Origin: Chloroflexota bacterium
Lineage (GTDB): Bacteria > Chloroflexota > UBA6077 > JACCZL01
Direction: 5' to 3'
Length of the DNA: 60,669 nucleotides
Assembly: GCA_020850535.1 (NCBI GenBank)
Contig: JADZEM010000086.1
Location: 1 to 60,669 of the forward strand
The position numbers and the translations under genes were made by a program. Shown here piece by piece: positions 27,135 to 36,150 of the stretch (its first letter is position 1; each line of letters opens with the position of its first letter). The notes beneath the pieces were generated by a model. That model was not told the DNA's origin, made no database searches, and saw only the letters and a program-made list of their open reading frames with translations.

Positions 27135-28690
27135 CCTCGACTGCCGTGCCAAGACACCGGCTGCCTCGCTGGCAGCTCCATGCGCGCGCACGTCTGGCCC
27201 TCTGGTACATCGGGCTGCTGGCGGCGACGCTGCTCGGGCTGGGGCTGCTGGCGATGGTCCTGGTGGATCGGACGCTGACGGCGGCGCTGGATGCATCGTT
27301 GAATGCGCGTACGCGAACCGTCGAGCAGGCGGTTCTGCACGAGCTGGAGGAGGAGGGTCGCGAGAACGAGCGTCGGGGCAGCCACCTGATCGACGAGCTG
27401 GCGTCGCAGGCGATCGGGCTGGACGTTCTGCGCATCTGGGACGCACGCGGACGCCTGCTCGGCGGCTGGGAGGACGGCGCGCGCATCGACGCGTCTGCCG
27501 CGCGGTCACTGTCCGCGCCGACTGTCACCGGCAGCGGAGACGAGCGGCTCACGTCGGGCATGAGGGTCCGGTTGATGACGCGCCAGCTGACCTATCGGGG
27601 GCGCGCCTCGGGAACAGTACAGGTTGGCCGTTCGACAGCCGAGAACGAGCGGGTGCTTGGACAGCTCCAACTGTACGGCGTCGCTGGCACGCTCCTGGCG
27701 TTGGCGCTGGCTGGGATTGGCGGAATCTTCCTGGCGGGGCGAGCGCTCGCGCCCATCGCGCGGATGACCCGAGAGGCCGAGGCCATCGGCGCGGATGACC
27801 TCTCGCGCCGACTCGCGTTGAATCTGCCAGACGACGAGATCGGGCGGCTGGCGCGAGCATTCGACAGCATGATCGCGCGGTTGGAGGTGGCGTTTGAGCG
27901 GCAGCGTCAGTTCACGGCCGACGCATCGCACGAGCTGCGCTCGCCGCTCGGCATCATCCGCACCCAGCTCGACGTGGCGCTCTCCCGGCCGCGTACCCCG
28001 GACGAGTATGCCGATGTCCTCCGGGGTGTGCGGACCGAGCATGAGCGGCTGGCCCACCTGCTCGACCGCCTCCTGACGCTCGCCCGTGCAGATGGCCCGG
28101 GCGCGGTGACGCTGGTCCCGACTGACGTGCAGGAGCTGGTTGCCGACCTGGGCGTGAGCGTCGCACCGCAGGCCCGGGTACAGGGCGTGCGGCTCGAGGT
28201 CACCCTGGACGACGTGCCCGAGGTCAACGGCGACCCGATCTGGCTGACTCAGCTGCTGCTGAATCTGCTGGAGAACGCCCTGCGGTACACGCCGGCCGGC
28301 GGGAGCATCAGGCTGCGACTGGGCTGCGCCGGCGACGGCGTTGCGATCGAGGTTGCCGACTCCGGCGTCGGGATCTCACCGGAGCACCTGCCGCGCCTGT
28401 TCGAGCGGTTCTACCGGGCAGCGTCGTCGCGAGAGCGGGCCAGCGGTGGGGCTGGCCTCGGGCTGGCCATCTGCGCCTGGGTGGCGCGGGTCCACGGCGG
28501 CCGGCTGACAGCCGAGAGCACGGTCGGCAAGGGAACCACGATGCGGTTGTGGCTACCTGCCGCTGCCGCGCCGCGAGGCGCGCATCAGAACGCCGAGCTG
28601 CCGCCTCCGACGAGGGTGGGCCACTCGCCGCAGGCGTCGGTTGCCACCAGGCTGACGGTCGCTGGCCCGCCGCCGGACCGGCGCACGTAG
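27131..28690 (+). CDS. sensor histidine kinase
   Basis: 519 residues, translationally coupled to the response regulator. Membrane helix at about 20-45, extracytoplasmic sensor of about 140 residues, second helix (VAGTLLALALAGIGGIFLAG), HAMP linker (REAEAIGADDLSRRLAL), HisKA with phospho-acceptor in ADASHELRSPLGIIRTQLDV, and HATPase with NLLENALRYTPAGG, DSGVGISPEHLPRLFERFYR and GAGLGLAICAWVA. The sensor shows no recognised domain. The last 35 codons overlap the convergent secreted-protein gene by 106 bp and are not part of the kinase core. Confidence 0.93.
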   Translation: MTSTAVPRHRLPRWQLHARARLALWYIGLLAATLLGLGLLAMVLVDRTLTAALDASLNARTRTVEQAVLHELEEEGRENERRGSHLIDELASQAIGLDVLRIWDARGRLLGGWEDGARIDASAARSLSAPTVTGSGDERLTSGMRVRLMTRQLTYRGRASGTVQVGRSTAENERVLGQLQLYGVAGTLLALALAGIGGIFLAGRALAPIARMTREAEAIGADDLSRRLALNLPDDEIGRLARAFDSMIARLEVAFERQRQFTADASHELRSPLGIIRTQLDVALSRPRTPDEYADVLRGVRTEHERLAHLLDRLLTLARADGPGAVTLVPTDVQELVADLGVSVAPQARVQGVRLEVTLDDVPEVNGDPIWLTQLLLNLLENALRYTPAGGSIRLRLGCAGDGVAIEVADSGVGISPEHLPRLFERFYRAASSRERASGGAGLGLAICAWVARVHGGRLTAESTVGKGTTMRLWLPAAAAPRGAHQNAELPPPTRVGHSPQASVATRLTVAGPPPDRRT

Positions 28691-30825
28691 AATGACGCAC
28701 TGGTTGCGCCAGCGGATACGCTGACAGTGAACTGGCCGCTGCGTCCGGTCAGCCCGGTGGCGTCCACCAGCGCGTTCTGGGTCTGCGACACGCGCAGCCC
28801 GAGCAGCCGGTTGCCGGGTCCGCTGACCGAGATCGTCGCGAGGAGCCGCCCGCCGGATGCGAGGCTGGTCTGCACCTGAACCGGCGGCCTGGGCGAGCAG
28901 GACATCGGAGGAGGCGTCGGCGTCAGGGTGGAGGTGGGCAGCGGCGTCTGGCTCACGAGCGGCGTCCGGGTAGCGGTGGCCGTGCGCGTCAGGGTCGCCG
29001 TCGGCGTGGAGGTGGCGGCACTCGTCGTCGGGCTGGCAATCACCGTGCCGGTTGGCGTCGCGGTAGCGGTCGGGACGGACACGCCGAGCTGTGCCAGCAC
29101 CATGTCGTCGATCCAGGCCGAGCCACCGGAGATGTCCCAGATCACGTCGAGTCGCCCGTTGACGTAATCGGCCGGGACGGTGAACGTGGTGACGACGCTG
29201 GTCCAGCCGGTCGTGCCGGTGACGTGCGGCGGCAGCTTCAGAATGGCCGTTGACGGGTTGAGCTGGGCGTAGCGCATCGTCACGCCCTGCCCCGTGACGC
29301 TGTCGGTCTTGATCCAGTACTTGAGGAGATAGGTTGCGCCGGGCGTCAGGGTGATCGCCTGCTGCGAGTAGGAGCTGCTGCTGCCGCTGACCTTGAACGA
29401 GCCGGCTCCGTCGTGGCCGGTCGTGGCGTCCCACGAGGCGTTCGGGCGGGTCTGCCAACTGGCGATGTTGCTGTCGAAGCTGTTGTTGACCACCAGGTTC
29501 GGGCCGAGGCCGGCCGGCGTCGGCGTCGGGCCGGGGACGACGGGCAGCGGCACCAGCTCGAAGATGCGGCCGTCGCCGGGGCCGAACGGGATCGGTGCGC
29601 CCAGGTCGAACAGCTCGTTGGATTCAACGTCCTTCAGGCGGCCGGAGAGCAGCGGTGAGAGCACCGAGATGTTCGTGGTGCCCGTGCAGCTTGCCGTGTT
29701 CACGACGGTTACGAACTTCCGCGAGCTGTCCGCCGAGGCCAGCGTGCTGACATATGCGCCGGCCGCGCCGGACAGGATGAACTGATCGTCGATGCGGTGC
29801 AGGCCGAGCAGGAGCGAGCGCAGCGGCGCGGTCCGTTGTGCCTGCACGCCGATCTCGTTGAACAGGGTCGGATTGTCCTTCAGGCCCGTCCAGCCCTGCT
29901 GGCTGCTGTAGATGTACCAGAAGATGCCTGTCGCGCCCTCGCCGATGGCCATCCAGTGCTGGGCGCGGACCTCGGCGGCGGTGGGCTGGCGCAGTGAATA
30001 GGCGCCGCCGCTGCCGACATTGTGGGTCTGGAGGATCAGCCAGAGCGGCTTGTTGGCCGGCCGGCTCTGGCTGAAGCGCCGAACGTAGTCCGCGAATGTG
30101 AACGTCGGGTAGCCGAAGCCGCTCATCAAGAAGTTACAGGACGGGTTGTCCGCCCCCACGGGGTAGACGTCGGAGATCATCATGTCGGGGTTGGCGGCGT
30201 CGAAGATCTGATCGCCGCGATTGATGCCGATGAGGACAGGGGCGACCGCGCGCGATGGGTCTCGCTCCTTGAACGCCTGCGTGGCGAGGGTGACCTTATC
30301 GGTATCTGCCAGGTGCGGCTCGTCCGCCGTGTTGTAGCCGACGATGCTCGAATGGGCCTTGACGGCGTCCACCAGCGGGTACACCACTGACCGCGCCTGC
30401 TCGATGGTGACGGGGACCGAGGCCGCGTACCAGTCGTCGTGCAGTTCGTGGTGCGGACCGAAGACGACCTGGAACCCCAGGCGGTCGGACACGTCGAGCA
30501 TCGCGACATCGCGGATGGCCGAGTTGTTGTTGAAGAGCACCGTGTCGAGGCCGCGTGCCTGCGCCGCCAGGATCATGGTCTCGAAGGCGGTGGAGTTCCC
30601 AAAGATCATGTTGCCGTCTTCGAAGATGCCGAGCGGGAACGACGACGTGACGCTCCCGAGCGGCGCGGCCAGCGAGGCATCGCTCGGGGCCGCGAGCGCG
30701 GTGTCGGGACGGATCGGCTCGGGGGCGGCGACCGCCTGCCAGATCAGGAGGACCACCAGGAGCGCCGGCATCAGCCTGAGGGCGGCGCGACGCGCGCGGG
30801 ACCACGCAGCAGTCTGACGACACAT
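28585..30825 (-). CDS. secreted multidomain glycosidase-like protein with carbohydrate-binding module
   Basis: 746 residues from ATG 30825, with CAGGAG 9 nt upstream. Signal peptide (about 10-38), then a TIM-barrel-like domain: FPLGIFEDGNMIFGN at its start, GYNTADEPHLAD as a candidate acid motif, and MAIGEGATGIFWYIYSS. A CBM4/9-like module follows (LVVNNSFDSNIASWQTRPNA to the VLAQLGVS region), then a Thr/Pro-rich linker with PTATATPT repeats, and a C-terminal Cys-containing beta domain. It resembles GH42-like glycosidases but no family is certain. A c-di-GMP-I riboswitch in its leader ties it to the biofilm/motility switch. Confidence 0.75.
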   Translation of the reverse strand: MCRQTAAWSRARRAALRLMPALLVVLLIWQAVAAPEPIRPDTALAAPSDASLAAPLGSVTSSFPLGIFEDGNMIFGNSTAFETMILAAQARGLDTVLFNNNSAIRDVAMLDVSDRLGFQVVFGPHHELHDDWYAASVPVTIEQARSVVYPLVDAVKAHSSIVGYNTADEPHLADTDKVTLATQAFKERDPSRAVAPVLIGINRGDQIFDAANPDMMISDVYPVGADNPSCNFLMSGFGYPTFTFADYVRRFSQSRPANKPLWLILQTHNVGSGGAYSLRQPTAAEVRAQHWMAIGEGATGIFWYIYSSQQGWTGLKDNPTLFNEIGVQAQRTAPLRSLLLGLHRIDDQFILSGAAGAYVSTLASADSSRKFVTVVNTASCTGTTNISVLSPLLSGRLKDVESNELFDLGAPIPFGPGDGRIFELVPLPVVPGPTPTPAGLGPNLVVNNSFDSNIASWQTRPNASWDATTGHDGAGSFKVSGSSSSYSQQAITLTPGATYLLKYWIKTDSVTGQGVTMRYAQLNPSTAILKLPPHVTGTTGWTSVVTTFTVPADYVNGRLDVIWDISGGSAWIDDMVLAQLGVSVPTATATPTGTVIASPTTSAATSTPTATLTRTATATRTPLVSQTPLPTSTLTPTPPPMSCSPRPPVQVQTSLASGGRLLATISVSGPGNRLLGLRVSQTQNALVDATGLTGRSGQFTVSVSAGATSASFYVRRSGGGPATVSLVATDACGEWPTLVGGGSSAF

Positions 30826-31457
30826 GGTGCTCTGGCTCCTGTTCGAGGACAGGCAGCGGCTACCGTGGTGGGTCGGCTGCGGCGTTGAGGCGACCACGTC
30901 GGTAGCCCGGCTGTCGTGCCCTTGCGGGGGTAGACCCGTGGCTTTGCGTCCCAGTCTTTCGGCTGGTTTGCCCTTGTCGGATGGCGTACGGGTGTGCGAT
31001 GCCTGGCGAGCGGTGGAGCGTGCGTATGCTGAATAGTCGACTGGCGTGCGCCCGCACGGACAGCGATCGGCGCGCCACGAGCGGGGTCGTCGGGCCGTCG
31101 ATGGAAGCGCCCGACACTAGCAACAACGCCAGGTGTGGGGTGAGAGTGACGCGCATTCTTCGAACATCAGCGCGTATGTCTGCCGAGGGCGCTTCCAAGC
31201 GTACCGTCAAACCGATCTGACGACGCTCATCGTATATCTGTACTCATCGATATGGTGATACGAGTTTATTCGGGCTACTATATATTGAGTAGTGTTCTAA
31301 CTATGCCCGAGAGCAGCTCGACCCTTCGACCGACTGCCCACGCTGTGAGCCGTGCCCCGCCCGTGCCGCCCGAGGACATGGAACAGTCCCACCGAAGCGC
31401 GGTCGTGGGCAGCGCGACAGGGAGCCATCGTCGGCCATCGTCGGCGAGGGCGGCGCC
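30826..31457. other. long leader and intergenic region
   Basis: It holds the riboswitch at 30890-30985 and the promoter region of the secreted-protein gene to its right. An unusually AT-rich island lies at about 31220-31310. No other gene was recognised. Confidence 0.6.
30890..30985 (-). ncRNA. c-di-GMP-I (GEMM) riboswitch
   Basis: Read on the minus strand the RNA contains GGGCAAACC, then a stem capped by GCCGAAAG (a GNRA tetraloop), then GGGACGCAAAGCC, a second hairpin GGGUCUACC...GGCACGAC, and the closing GGGCUACCGACG. The GACGCAAAGCC core with the GNRA-capped P1b stem and tetraloop receptor side is diagnostic of the GEMM-I class. It lies 65-160 nt upstream of the ATG of the secreted glycosidase-like gene. 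Whether it acts as an on or off switch cannot be told from sequence. Confidence 0.88.
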
Positions 31458-31769
31458 TCAACTGTACGGGCCGTCTCCCAGCGTTGCTTCGATCATCGCG
31501 ATGTCACGGGCGGCGTCGGCCAACGCATCAACCAACCGCATGACATCCTGGGGCAGCCGCGCCCGCAGCTCCGCGTCGATGGTCTGGTACTTCGTGATCA
31601 AGGCGAGCACGTCATGCTGGAGGTCGAGCGCCTCGGCGGGCGGGAGCGCCCGCGCGTGTGACGACGGCGAACTGGAAGACCGGCCTCCTTCGAGGAGGAC
31701 GAGGCGGCGACCGGTCCGACCGTCGCTCCTGCGTCGAGCTGAGGAGCCGCCAGCGGCGTGGCTCACCAT
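31458..31769 (-). CDS. small helical protein of unknown function
   Basis: 103 residues from ATG 31769, preceded by AAGGAAAGGGA at good spacing. The first 45 residues are Arg/Ser-rich. The rest is a predicted amphipathic helix pair (ALDLQHDVLALITKYQTIDA, RLPQDVMRLVDALADAARDI). No family is recognised. The strong ribosome-binding site and the regular heptad-like hydrophobic pattern favour a real gene; the opposite-strand frame over the same region has neither. Confidence 0.5.
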   Translation of the reverse strand: MVSHAAGGSSARRRSDGRTGRRLVLLEGGRSSSSPSSHARALPPAEALDLQHDVLALITKYQTIDAELRARLPQDVMRLVDALADAARDIAMIEATLGDGPYS

Positions 31770-32285
31770 GATAGTCCCTTTCCTTGCTGCCAGGAGACGG
31801 AGTTAGCCCACGGCATTGTGGGACCGAGCCGATTGTACGATGGACGTGCGTCGGCGTCGATAGGAAAAGTCACCGGCAGAGATCGCGTTTGATGTTGCAA
31901 AACGATGTGCGTCGGCGGCACGTGATGCCGTCCGCGAGATTGATACGTTTGTGGCAGCAGGAATTCGCAGAGGTAGGGGATCTCGACCGTTCAGGTTGCG
32001 TACCCTGACGGACTACGATGTCCAATGAGCGCGCCACGGCGATGTGAGGCGAGGGCATCATGCAGCATGCCCGAGTAGAGGATACATGGTACCGGCGCGA
32101 AGACAACAGGAGTGCTCAGCCGCCCGGGCAGTTTGGATGCTGGTCGAGCCTTGCGAGATCGTCCATTGCGGACCGGGCACGCGAACAGCGCCCGCGCCGG
32201 TCAAGATGGCGCAACAGCAGCGGGGCGAGGCCGAAGCCCCGCCCCGCTGAAAGCCGAAACCGGCAACGCTGGTCTTACGCCTGGG
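31770..32285. other. intergenic region
   Basis: Apart from the terminator-like hairpin at 32219-32248 nothing was recognised. Short open frames here look random. Confidence 0.5.
32219..32248 (-). terminator. hairpin after the molybdenum hydroxylase gene
   Basis: AGCGGGGCGAGGC (32219-32231) pairs with GCCCCGCCCCGCT (32236-32248) at 12 of 13 positions, 37 bp beyond the stop of the minus-strand gene. There is no T-tract, so it may be a barrier hairpin rather than a full intrinsic terminator. Confidence 0.5.
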
Positions 32286-34622
32286 CTATGCCTGGGCCTC
32301 CTGGATCGCGCGCCAGACTCGTGCCGAGGATGCGGGCATGTCGAAGCTCTTGACGCCGACCTGCTTGAGGGCGTCCATCACGGCGCTGCGGACGGCCGGG
32401 GTGCTGCCGATGGTTCCGGCCTCACCGATACCCTTGGCGCCGATCGGGTTGCGCGGTGAGAGCGTCTCGGTGCGGTCCAGCTCGAACATTGGCAGGGAGT
32501 GCGCCGTCGGGATGGCGTAGTCGCCAAAGGTGCTGGTGATCAACTGGCCGTCGTCGTCGTAGACGACCTCCTCGCAGAGCGCCTGCGCGGCCCCCTGTGC
32601 GATGCCGCCGTGCCGCTGGCCGTCGAGTAGGAGCGGGTTGACGACCGTGCCGCAGTCGTCCACGCAGATCATGCGGCGGAGCGTCGTGCGGCCCGTCTCC
32701 TTGTCGATGTCCACGACGGCGATGTGGACGCCGAACGGGAACGTCTCGCCGGGGGCGGTGAAGAAGCGGGTTGCCTCCAGGCCCGGCTCGTCGCCGGCCG
32801 GCACGTTGCCGCCGTAGGCTGCCGACGCAATCTCGCCGATGGTCTTCTTGCGATCCTCAGCGCCCTTGACGGCGTACCCGCCGCCAACCACTTCGATGTC
32901 GTCCGGGGAGACCTCCATCAGGTGCGCGGCGATGCGAACAGCTTTGTCGCGCACCTGATTCGACGCCAGCAACATGGCGCTGCCGCCTTGCACGACGCCA
33001 CGGCTGCCACCGGTGCCGTTGCCCGCTGCGACCTGCGCGGTGTCGCCATGGATCACGATGATGTCGTCGATGTCGACGCCCATATCCTCGGAGATGATCT
33101 GCGCGAGGGTGGTCGCCGTGCCCTGGCCGTGCGGCGAGGTGCCGGTATACGCCCGGATCTTGCCGCTCGGGTCGACCCGGACGGTCGCCTGCTCCCACGG
33201 GCCAAACCCGCAGATCTCGACGTACGCCGACAGGCCGACGCCCATCAGCTTGCCCTCAGCCGCGGCCTGCTTCTGCTCGGCGCGGAGGGCCTTGTACCCA
33301 CCGAACTCCAGCGCCCGGTCGAGCGCCAGCTCGTAGTCGCCGGTGTCGTAGTTTGTGCCGAACGGGGTCTTGTGAGGGAAGGCGTCCTTGCTGATGAAGT
33401 TCTTGCGGCGCACTTCGGCCGGGTCCAGTCCCAGTTGGAACGCGATCTCGTCCATCGCGCACTCGAGCAGGTAGGTCGCCTCGGGGCGGCCCGCTCCGCG
33501 ATACGCACCGACGGGAGTCTTGTTGGTGTAGACGCCCTTCAGATGGTAGTAGAGGTTCGGGATGTCGTAGTTGCCGGGGATCATCACACCGGTCAGCATG
33601 CCCATGATCGGCGAGAGAAACTGGTTGTAGGCCCCGATGTCGCAGATCGCCGTGACCTTGAGTCCGAGCACCTTGCCGTCGTTCTTGACGGCCGCCTCGA
33701 CGATGTCGAGCTGACCGCGGCCATGCATGGCGGCCTGGTTGCTTTCGGTTCTGGTCTCCTGGTACTTGACCGGGCGGTTGAGCTTCTTCGCCGCGATACA
33801 GGTCAGGACGGTCTCGGGCGCGCAGTCCGAGCGGTTGCCGAAGCCGCCGCCCATGTCGGGCACGATGACGCGGACCTTGTTCTCGGGGTAGCCGAGCAGC
33901 GGGGCGAGCGCACGCCGCAGACCGTGCACGCCCTGGGTGGTCTCGTAGACGGTCAGCTCGCCGGGCGTGTCTGCGCCGTCTGGACGCCAGAGCGCGATGG
34001 TGCCGCGCATCTCCATCGGCGCGGGGATCACGCGCTGGTTGTTGACGCGGATCGTCACGATCTTGTCAGCCTGGGCGAACGCCGTGTCCACATCGCCGGC
34101 GGTCTTGGTCTGGGTGTGGCCGAGGTTGGTGCCCGACGCCTCGAAGAGGAGCGGCGCGCCTGCCTCCAGGGCCTTCTCGGGGTCCACGATGGCCGGCAGC
34201 GGCTCGTAGTCGACCTCGACCAGCGCGGCAGCATCCTTGGCGGCGTAGCGCGTCTCGGCGACGACGACGGCGACGGGATCGCCGACGTAGCGAACCTTGT
34301 CGGTTGCCAGCGGGCCTCGTGCGAAATCGTTGACGTCTTCGAAAGGCTGCCAGCCGAACTCGTACGGCATCGGGCCGGTCGTCGCGCCCTCGATGTCCCT
34401 GGCCGTCAGGACGGCAACCACGCCGGGGAGCTTCAGCGCCTCGGAGGCATCGATGCCGTTGACGCGGGCATGGCCGTACGGGCTGCGCACCGCGACCATG
34501 TGCAGCATGCCAGGGAACGAGAGGTCGTCGAGGTACTGGCCGGCGCCGGTGATGAGCCGGGGATCTTCGCGCCGCTTGATTGGCTGGCCGAGCATCCGTG
34601 GGGTCTTGATCGACGTCGCCAT
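32286..34622 (-). CDS. xanthine dehydrogenase-family molybdopterin-binding (large) subunit
   Basis: 778 residues from ATG 34622, which has GGAGGAAGG upstream. N-terminal ald_Xan_dh domain (RREDPRLITGAGQYLDDL, VRSPYGHARVNGID), then Mo-cofactor domains with MGGGFGNRSDCAPE, GAYRGAGRPEATYLLE, GTSPHGQGTATTLAQI and the terminal NPIGAKGIGEAGTIGSTPAV with the catalytic Glu. The active loop lacks the AYRCSFR of true CO dehydrogenase, so aerobic CO oxidation is not supported. The FAD and Fe-S subunits normally encoded next to it are absent, leaving an orphan whose electron acceptor must be elsewhere. Confidence 0.9.
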   Translation of the reverse strand: MATSIKTPRMLGQPIKRREDPRLITGAGQYLDDLSFPGMLHMVAVRSPYGHARVNGIDASEALKLPGVVAVLTARDIEGATTGPMPYEFGWQPFEDVNDFARGPLATDKVRYVGDPVAVVVAETRYAAKDAAALVEVDYEPLPAIVDPEKALEAGAPLLFEASGTNLGHTQTKTAGDVDTAFAQADKIVTIRVNNQRVIPAPMEMRGTIALWRPDGADTPGELTVYETTQGVHGLRRALAPLLGYPENKVRVIVPDMGGGFGNRSDCAPETVLTCIAAKKLNRPVKYQETRTESNQAAMHGRGQLDIVEAAVKNDGKVLGLKVTAICDIGAYNQFLSPIMGMLTGVMIPGNYDIPNLYYHLKGVYTNKTPVGAYRGAGRPEATYLLECAMDEIAFQLGLDPAEVRRKNFISKDAFPHKTPFGTNYDTGDYELALDRALEFGGYKALRAEQKQAAAEGKLMGVGLSAYVEICGFGPWEQATVRVDPSGKIRAYTGTSPHGQGTATTLAQIISEDMGVDIDDIIVIHGDTAQVAAGNGTGGSRGVVQGGSAMLLASNQVRDKAVRIAAHLMEVSPDDIEVVGGGYAVKGAEDRKKTIGEIASAAYGGNVPAGDEPGLEATRFFTAPGETFPFGVHIAVVDIDKETGRTTLRRMICVDDCGTVVNPLLLDGQRHGGIAQGAAQALCEEVVYDDDGQLITSTFGDYAIPTAHSLPMFELDRTETLSPRNPIGAKGIGEAGTIGSTPAVRSAVMDALKQVGVKSFDMPASSARVWRAIQEAQA

Positions 34623-35020
34623 TGAGGTTCCTTCCTCCACAGGTACGAGCCGGTCTCCGGGGGCGTGGTCAGCACGCGCGCACGGGGCAGCGGCTGAATC
34701 GGGGCGCCACACGCGAAGAGGCGGATCGGACTGGGATCGTAGCACAGCGCGGCGGGCGCGCTCGAAAGTCGTGTGACAAGTAAGCAGGAGGCCAGAAATG
34801 GCGGTGTGGCGCGCGGGGGATACCCCCTCCGACAGCATTGGCAATCTGACACAATGGGGCTTGTCGGGGCTTGAAAGCCCAATGCCGTTCAGATAGGACG
34901 CCATCCGTACCACGAGTGTCAGCGAGTTGGGCTCTGACTTCCTGACGCACGAGTCCGGCTCGCCGACGCTCGCGGTACGGAGGCGCGCTCGCCCACGCCG
35001 GGCAGGTATGTGGACGGGCG
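34623..35020. other. intergenic region
   Basis: Leader of the molybdenum hydroxylase gene. No further gene or RNA was recognised. Confidence 0.5.
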
Positions 35021-36007
35021 TCAGGCGAGCTTCGTCATCCGCTCCCAGTAGGAGGGGTGGCCGGGGTCGTCGAGAAAGGGCTGTGACGGGTCGTACATGC
35101 CCTCGTGGAAGCCGGTCTTCTTCGAGTCCAGCGTGATGACAAGGTCCGGCTCGCGGCTTGGGACGAAGCGACCAGCCACCAGATCGCGCAGGCGGCCCTT
35201 GCCGGCGTCGTGCGCCCAGAGGCGGCCGTCGAAGATGGCAAGCTGCCCCGACTCGACGATGATCTGCTCGACCGGCTCGTCATAACGGGCGCGGAACGTC
35301 TCAAGAATGGTGCGGATCTTCGTGGTCCGCGCGGCCTCGCGGGCGAGGTGCCCGTCCTGCACCAGCCGCTCGATCATCTCGGGCAGCGTGACTGGCAGGA
35401 TGCGGAACTGGCGCGGGAGCGTCGCCACGTTCGCGAAGTACTGGTGGATGACGCCGCTCCACTGATCGAGCGTCGCCTCCTGGGCGTCGAAGTGGTAGTT
35501 CTCGCCGCCGAGGTTGTCGGTCTGGTGCGTCGACGAGTACCGCGCGTCGTCGTACTTGACGGTGCGCAGGAAGAGGTCTCCGTCGACCAGCGCCGCCTCG
35601 ATCCGCCGGATCACGTCGATCAGATTCGGGGCGTGTGTGCGCACGTGGGCACGCTGCTCAGGCGAGAGCGGGCGGGCGAGATCGGTGCGCCGACCGCCGC
35701 GCAGCACGGTCAGCACCTCAGCCTGCCGCAGCGCCGCCATCTCGCGGATCACAGCCTGGCTGAGCGCACGCGGGATGCGCAGCGGCAGCGGCACGACCTT
35801 GACCATGTGGTCAAGTCCGTCCGCGTTGGCGTGCGCCAGGAACGCCGACCGATCCACCGCCCCGAGCCCCCTGTTGAGGCGTCGCCGCATTCCGGTCGCC
35901 GCGTCGTCCTCCGTCGGGAGCGCGAAGCGCTCCCCGTTCAGCTTCCGGTAGTACGGCGGGGGCTGCTCGCCCAGGTAGGCGGCGCGAGGCCGCCGCTTGT
36001 CAGTCAT
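35021..36007 (-). CDS. putative Fe(II)/2-oxoglutarate-type oxygenase
   Basis: 328 residues, not matched to a named family. The second half contains ENYHFDAQEATLDQW (His-X-Asp) and, about 95 residues later, LAIFDGRLWAHDAGKGRLRD, a His followed by an Arg, spaced as in the facial triad of jelly-roll Fe(II) oxygenases. SGVIHQYFANVA and ESGQLAIFDG fit the strands around such a site. The first 100 residues are basic and variable. There is no signal peptide. Neighbours give no pathway clue. Treat the oxygenase assignment as a hypothesis. Confidence 0.4.
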   Translation of the reverse strand: MTDKRRPRAAYLGEQPPPYYRKLNGERFALPTEDDAATGMRRRLNRGLGAVDRSAFLAHANADGLDHMVKVVPLPLRIPRALSQAVIREMAALRQAEVLTVLRGGRRTDLARPLSPEQRAHVRTHAPNLIDVIRRIEAALVDGDLFLRTVKYDDARYSSTHQTDNLGGENYHFDAQEATLDQWSGVIHQYFANVATLPRQFRILPVTLPEMIERLVQDGHLAREAARTTKIRTILETFRARYDEPVEQIIVESGQLAIFDGRLWAHDAGKGRLRDLVAGRFVPSREPDLVITLDSKKTGFHEGMYDPSQPFLDDPGHPSYWERMTKLA

Positions 36008-36150
36008 TCCTGTTCGTCCACGACATCACCTGGGACCAAGTGTGCCGCATAACGGGATGCTCCGGCACCCGCTGAGGGTCGAGCATCGAGACAGCACACT
36101 GCGCGTCACTCGTCGGGCGTTATCTGCAGACGTGACCCCTCCGGCCGCGG

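Noticed and set aside
32286-34622. Aerobic CO dehydrogenase large subunit (coxL form I)
   Set aside because: The active-site loop reads AYRGAGR rather than AYRCSFR and no coxM or coxS gene is adjacent.
35798-35815. FNR-like dyad CTTGACC-N4-GGTCAAG
   Set aside because: It lies inside the coding region of the putative oxygenase, encodes conserved-looking residues, and the TTGAC half-sites are 6 bp apart rather than 4.
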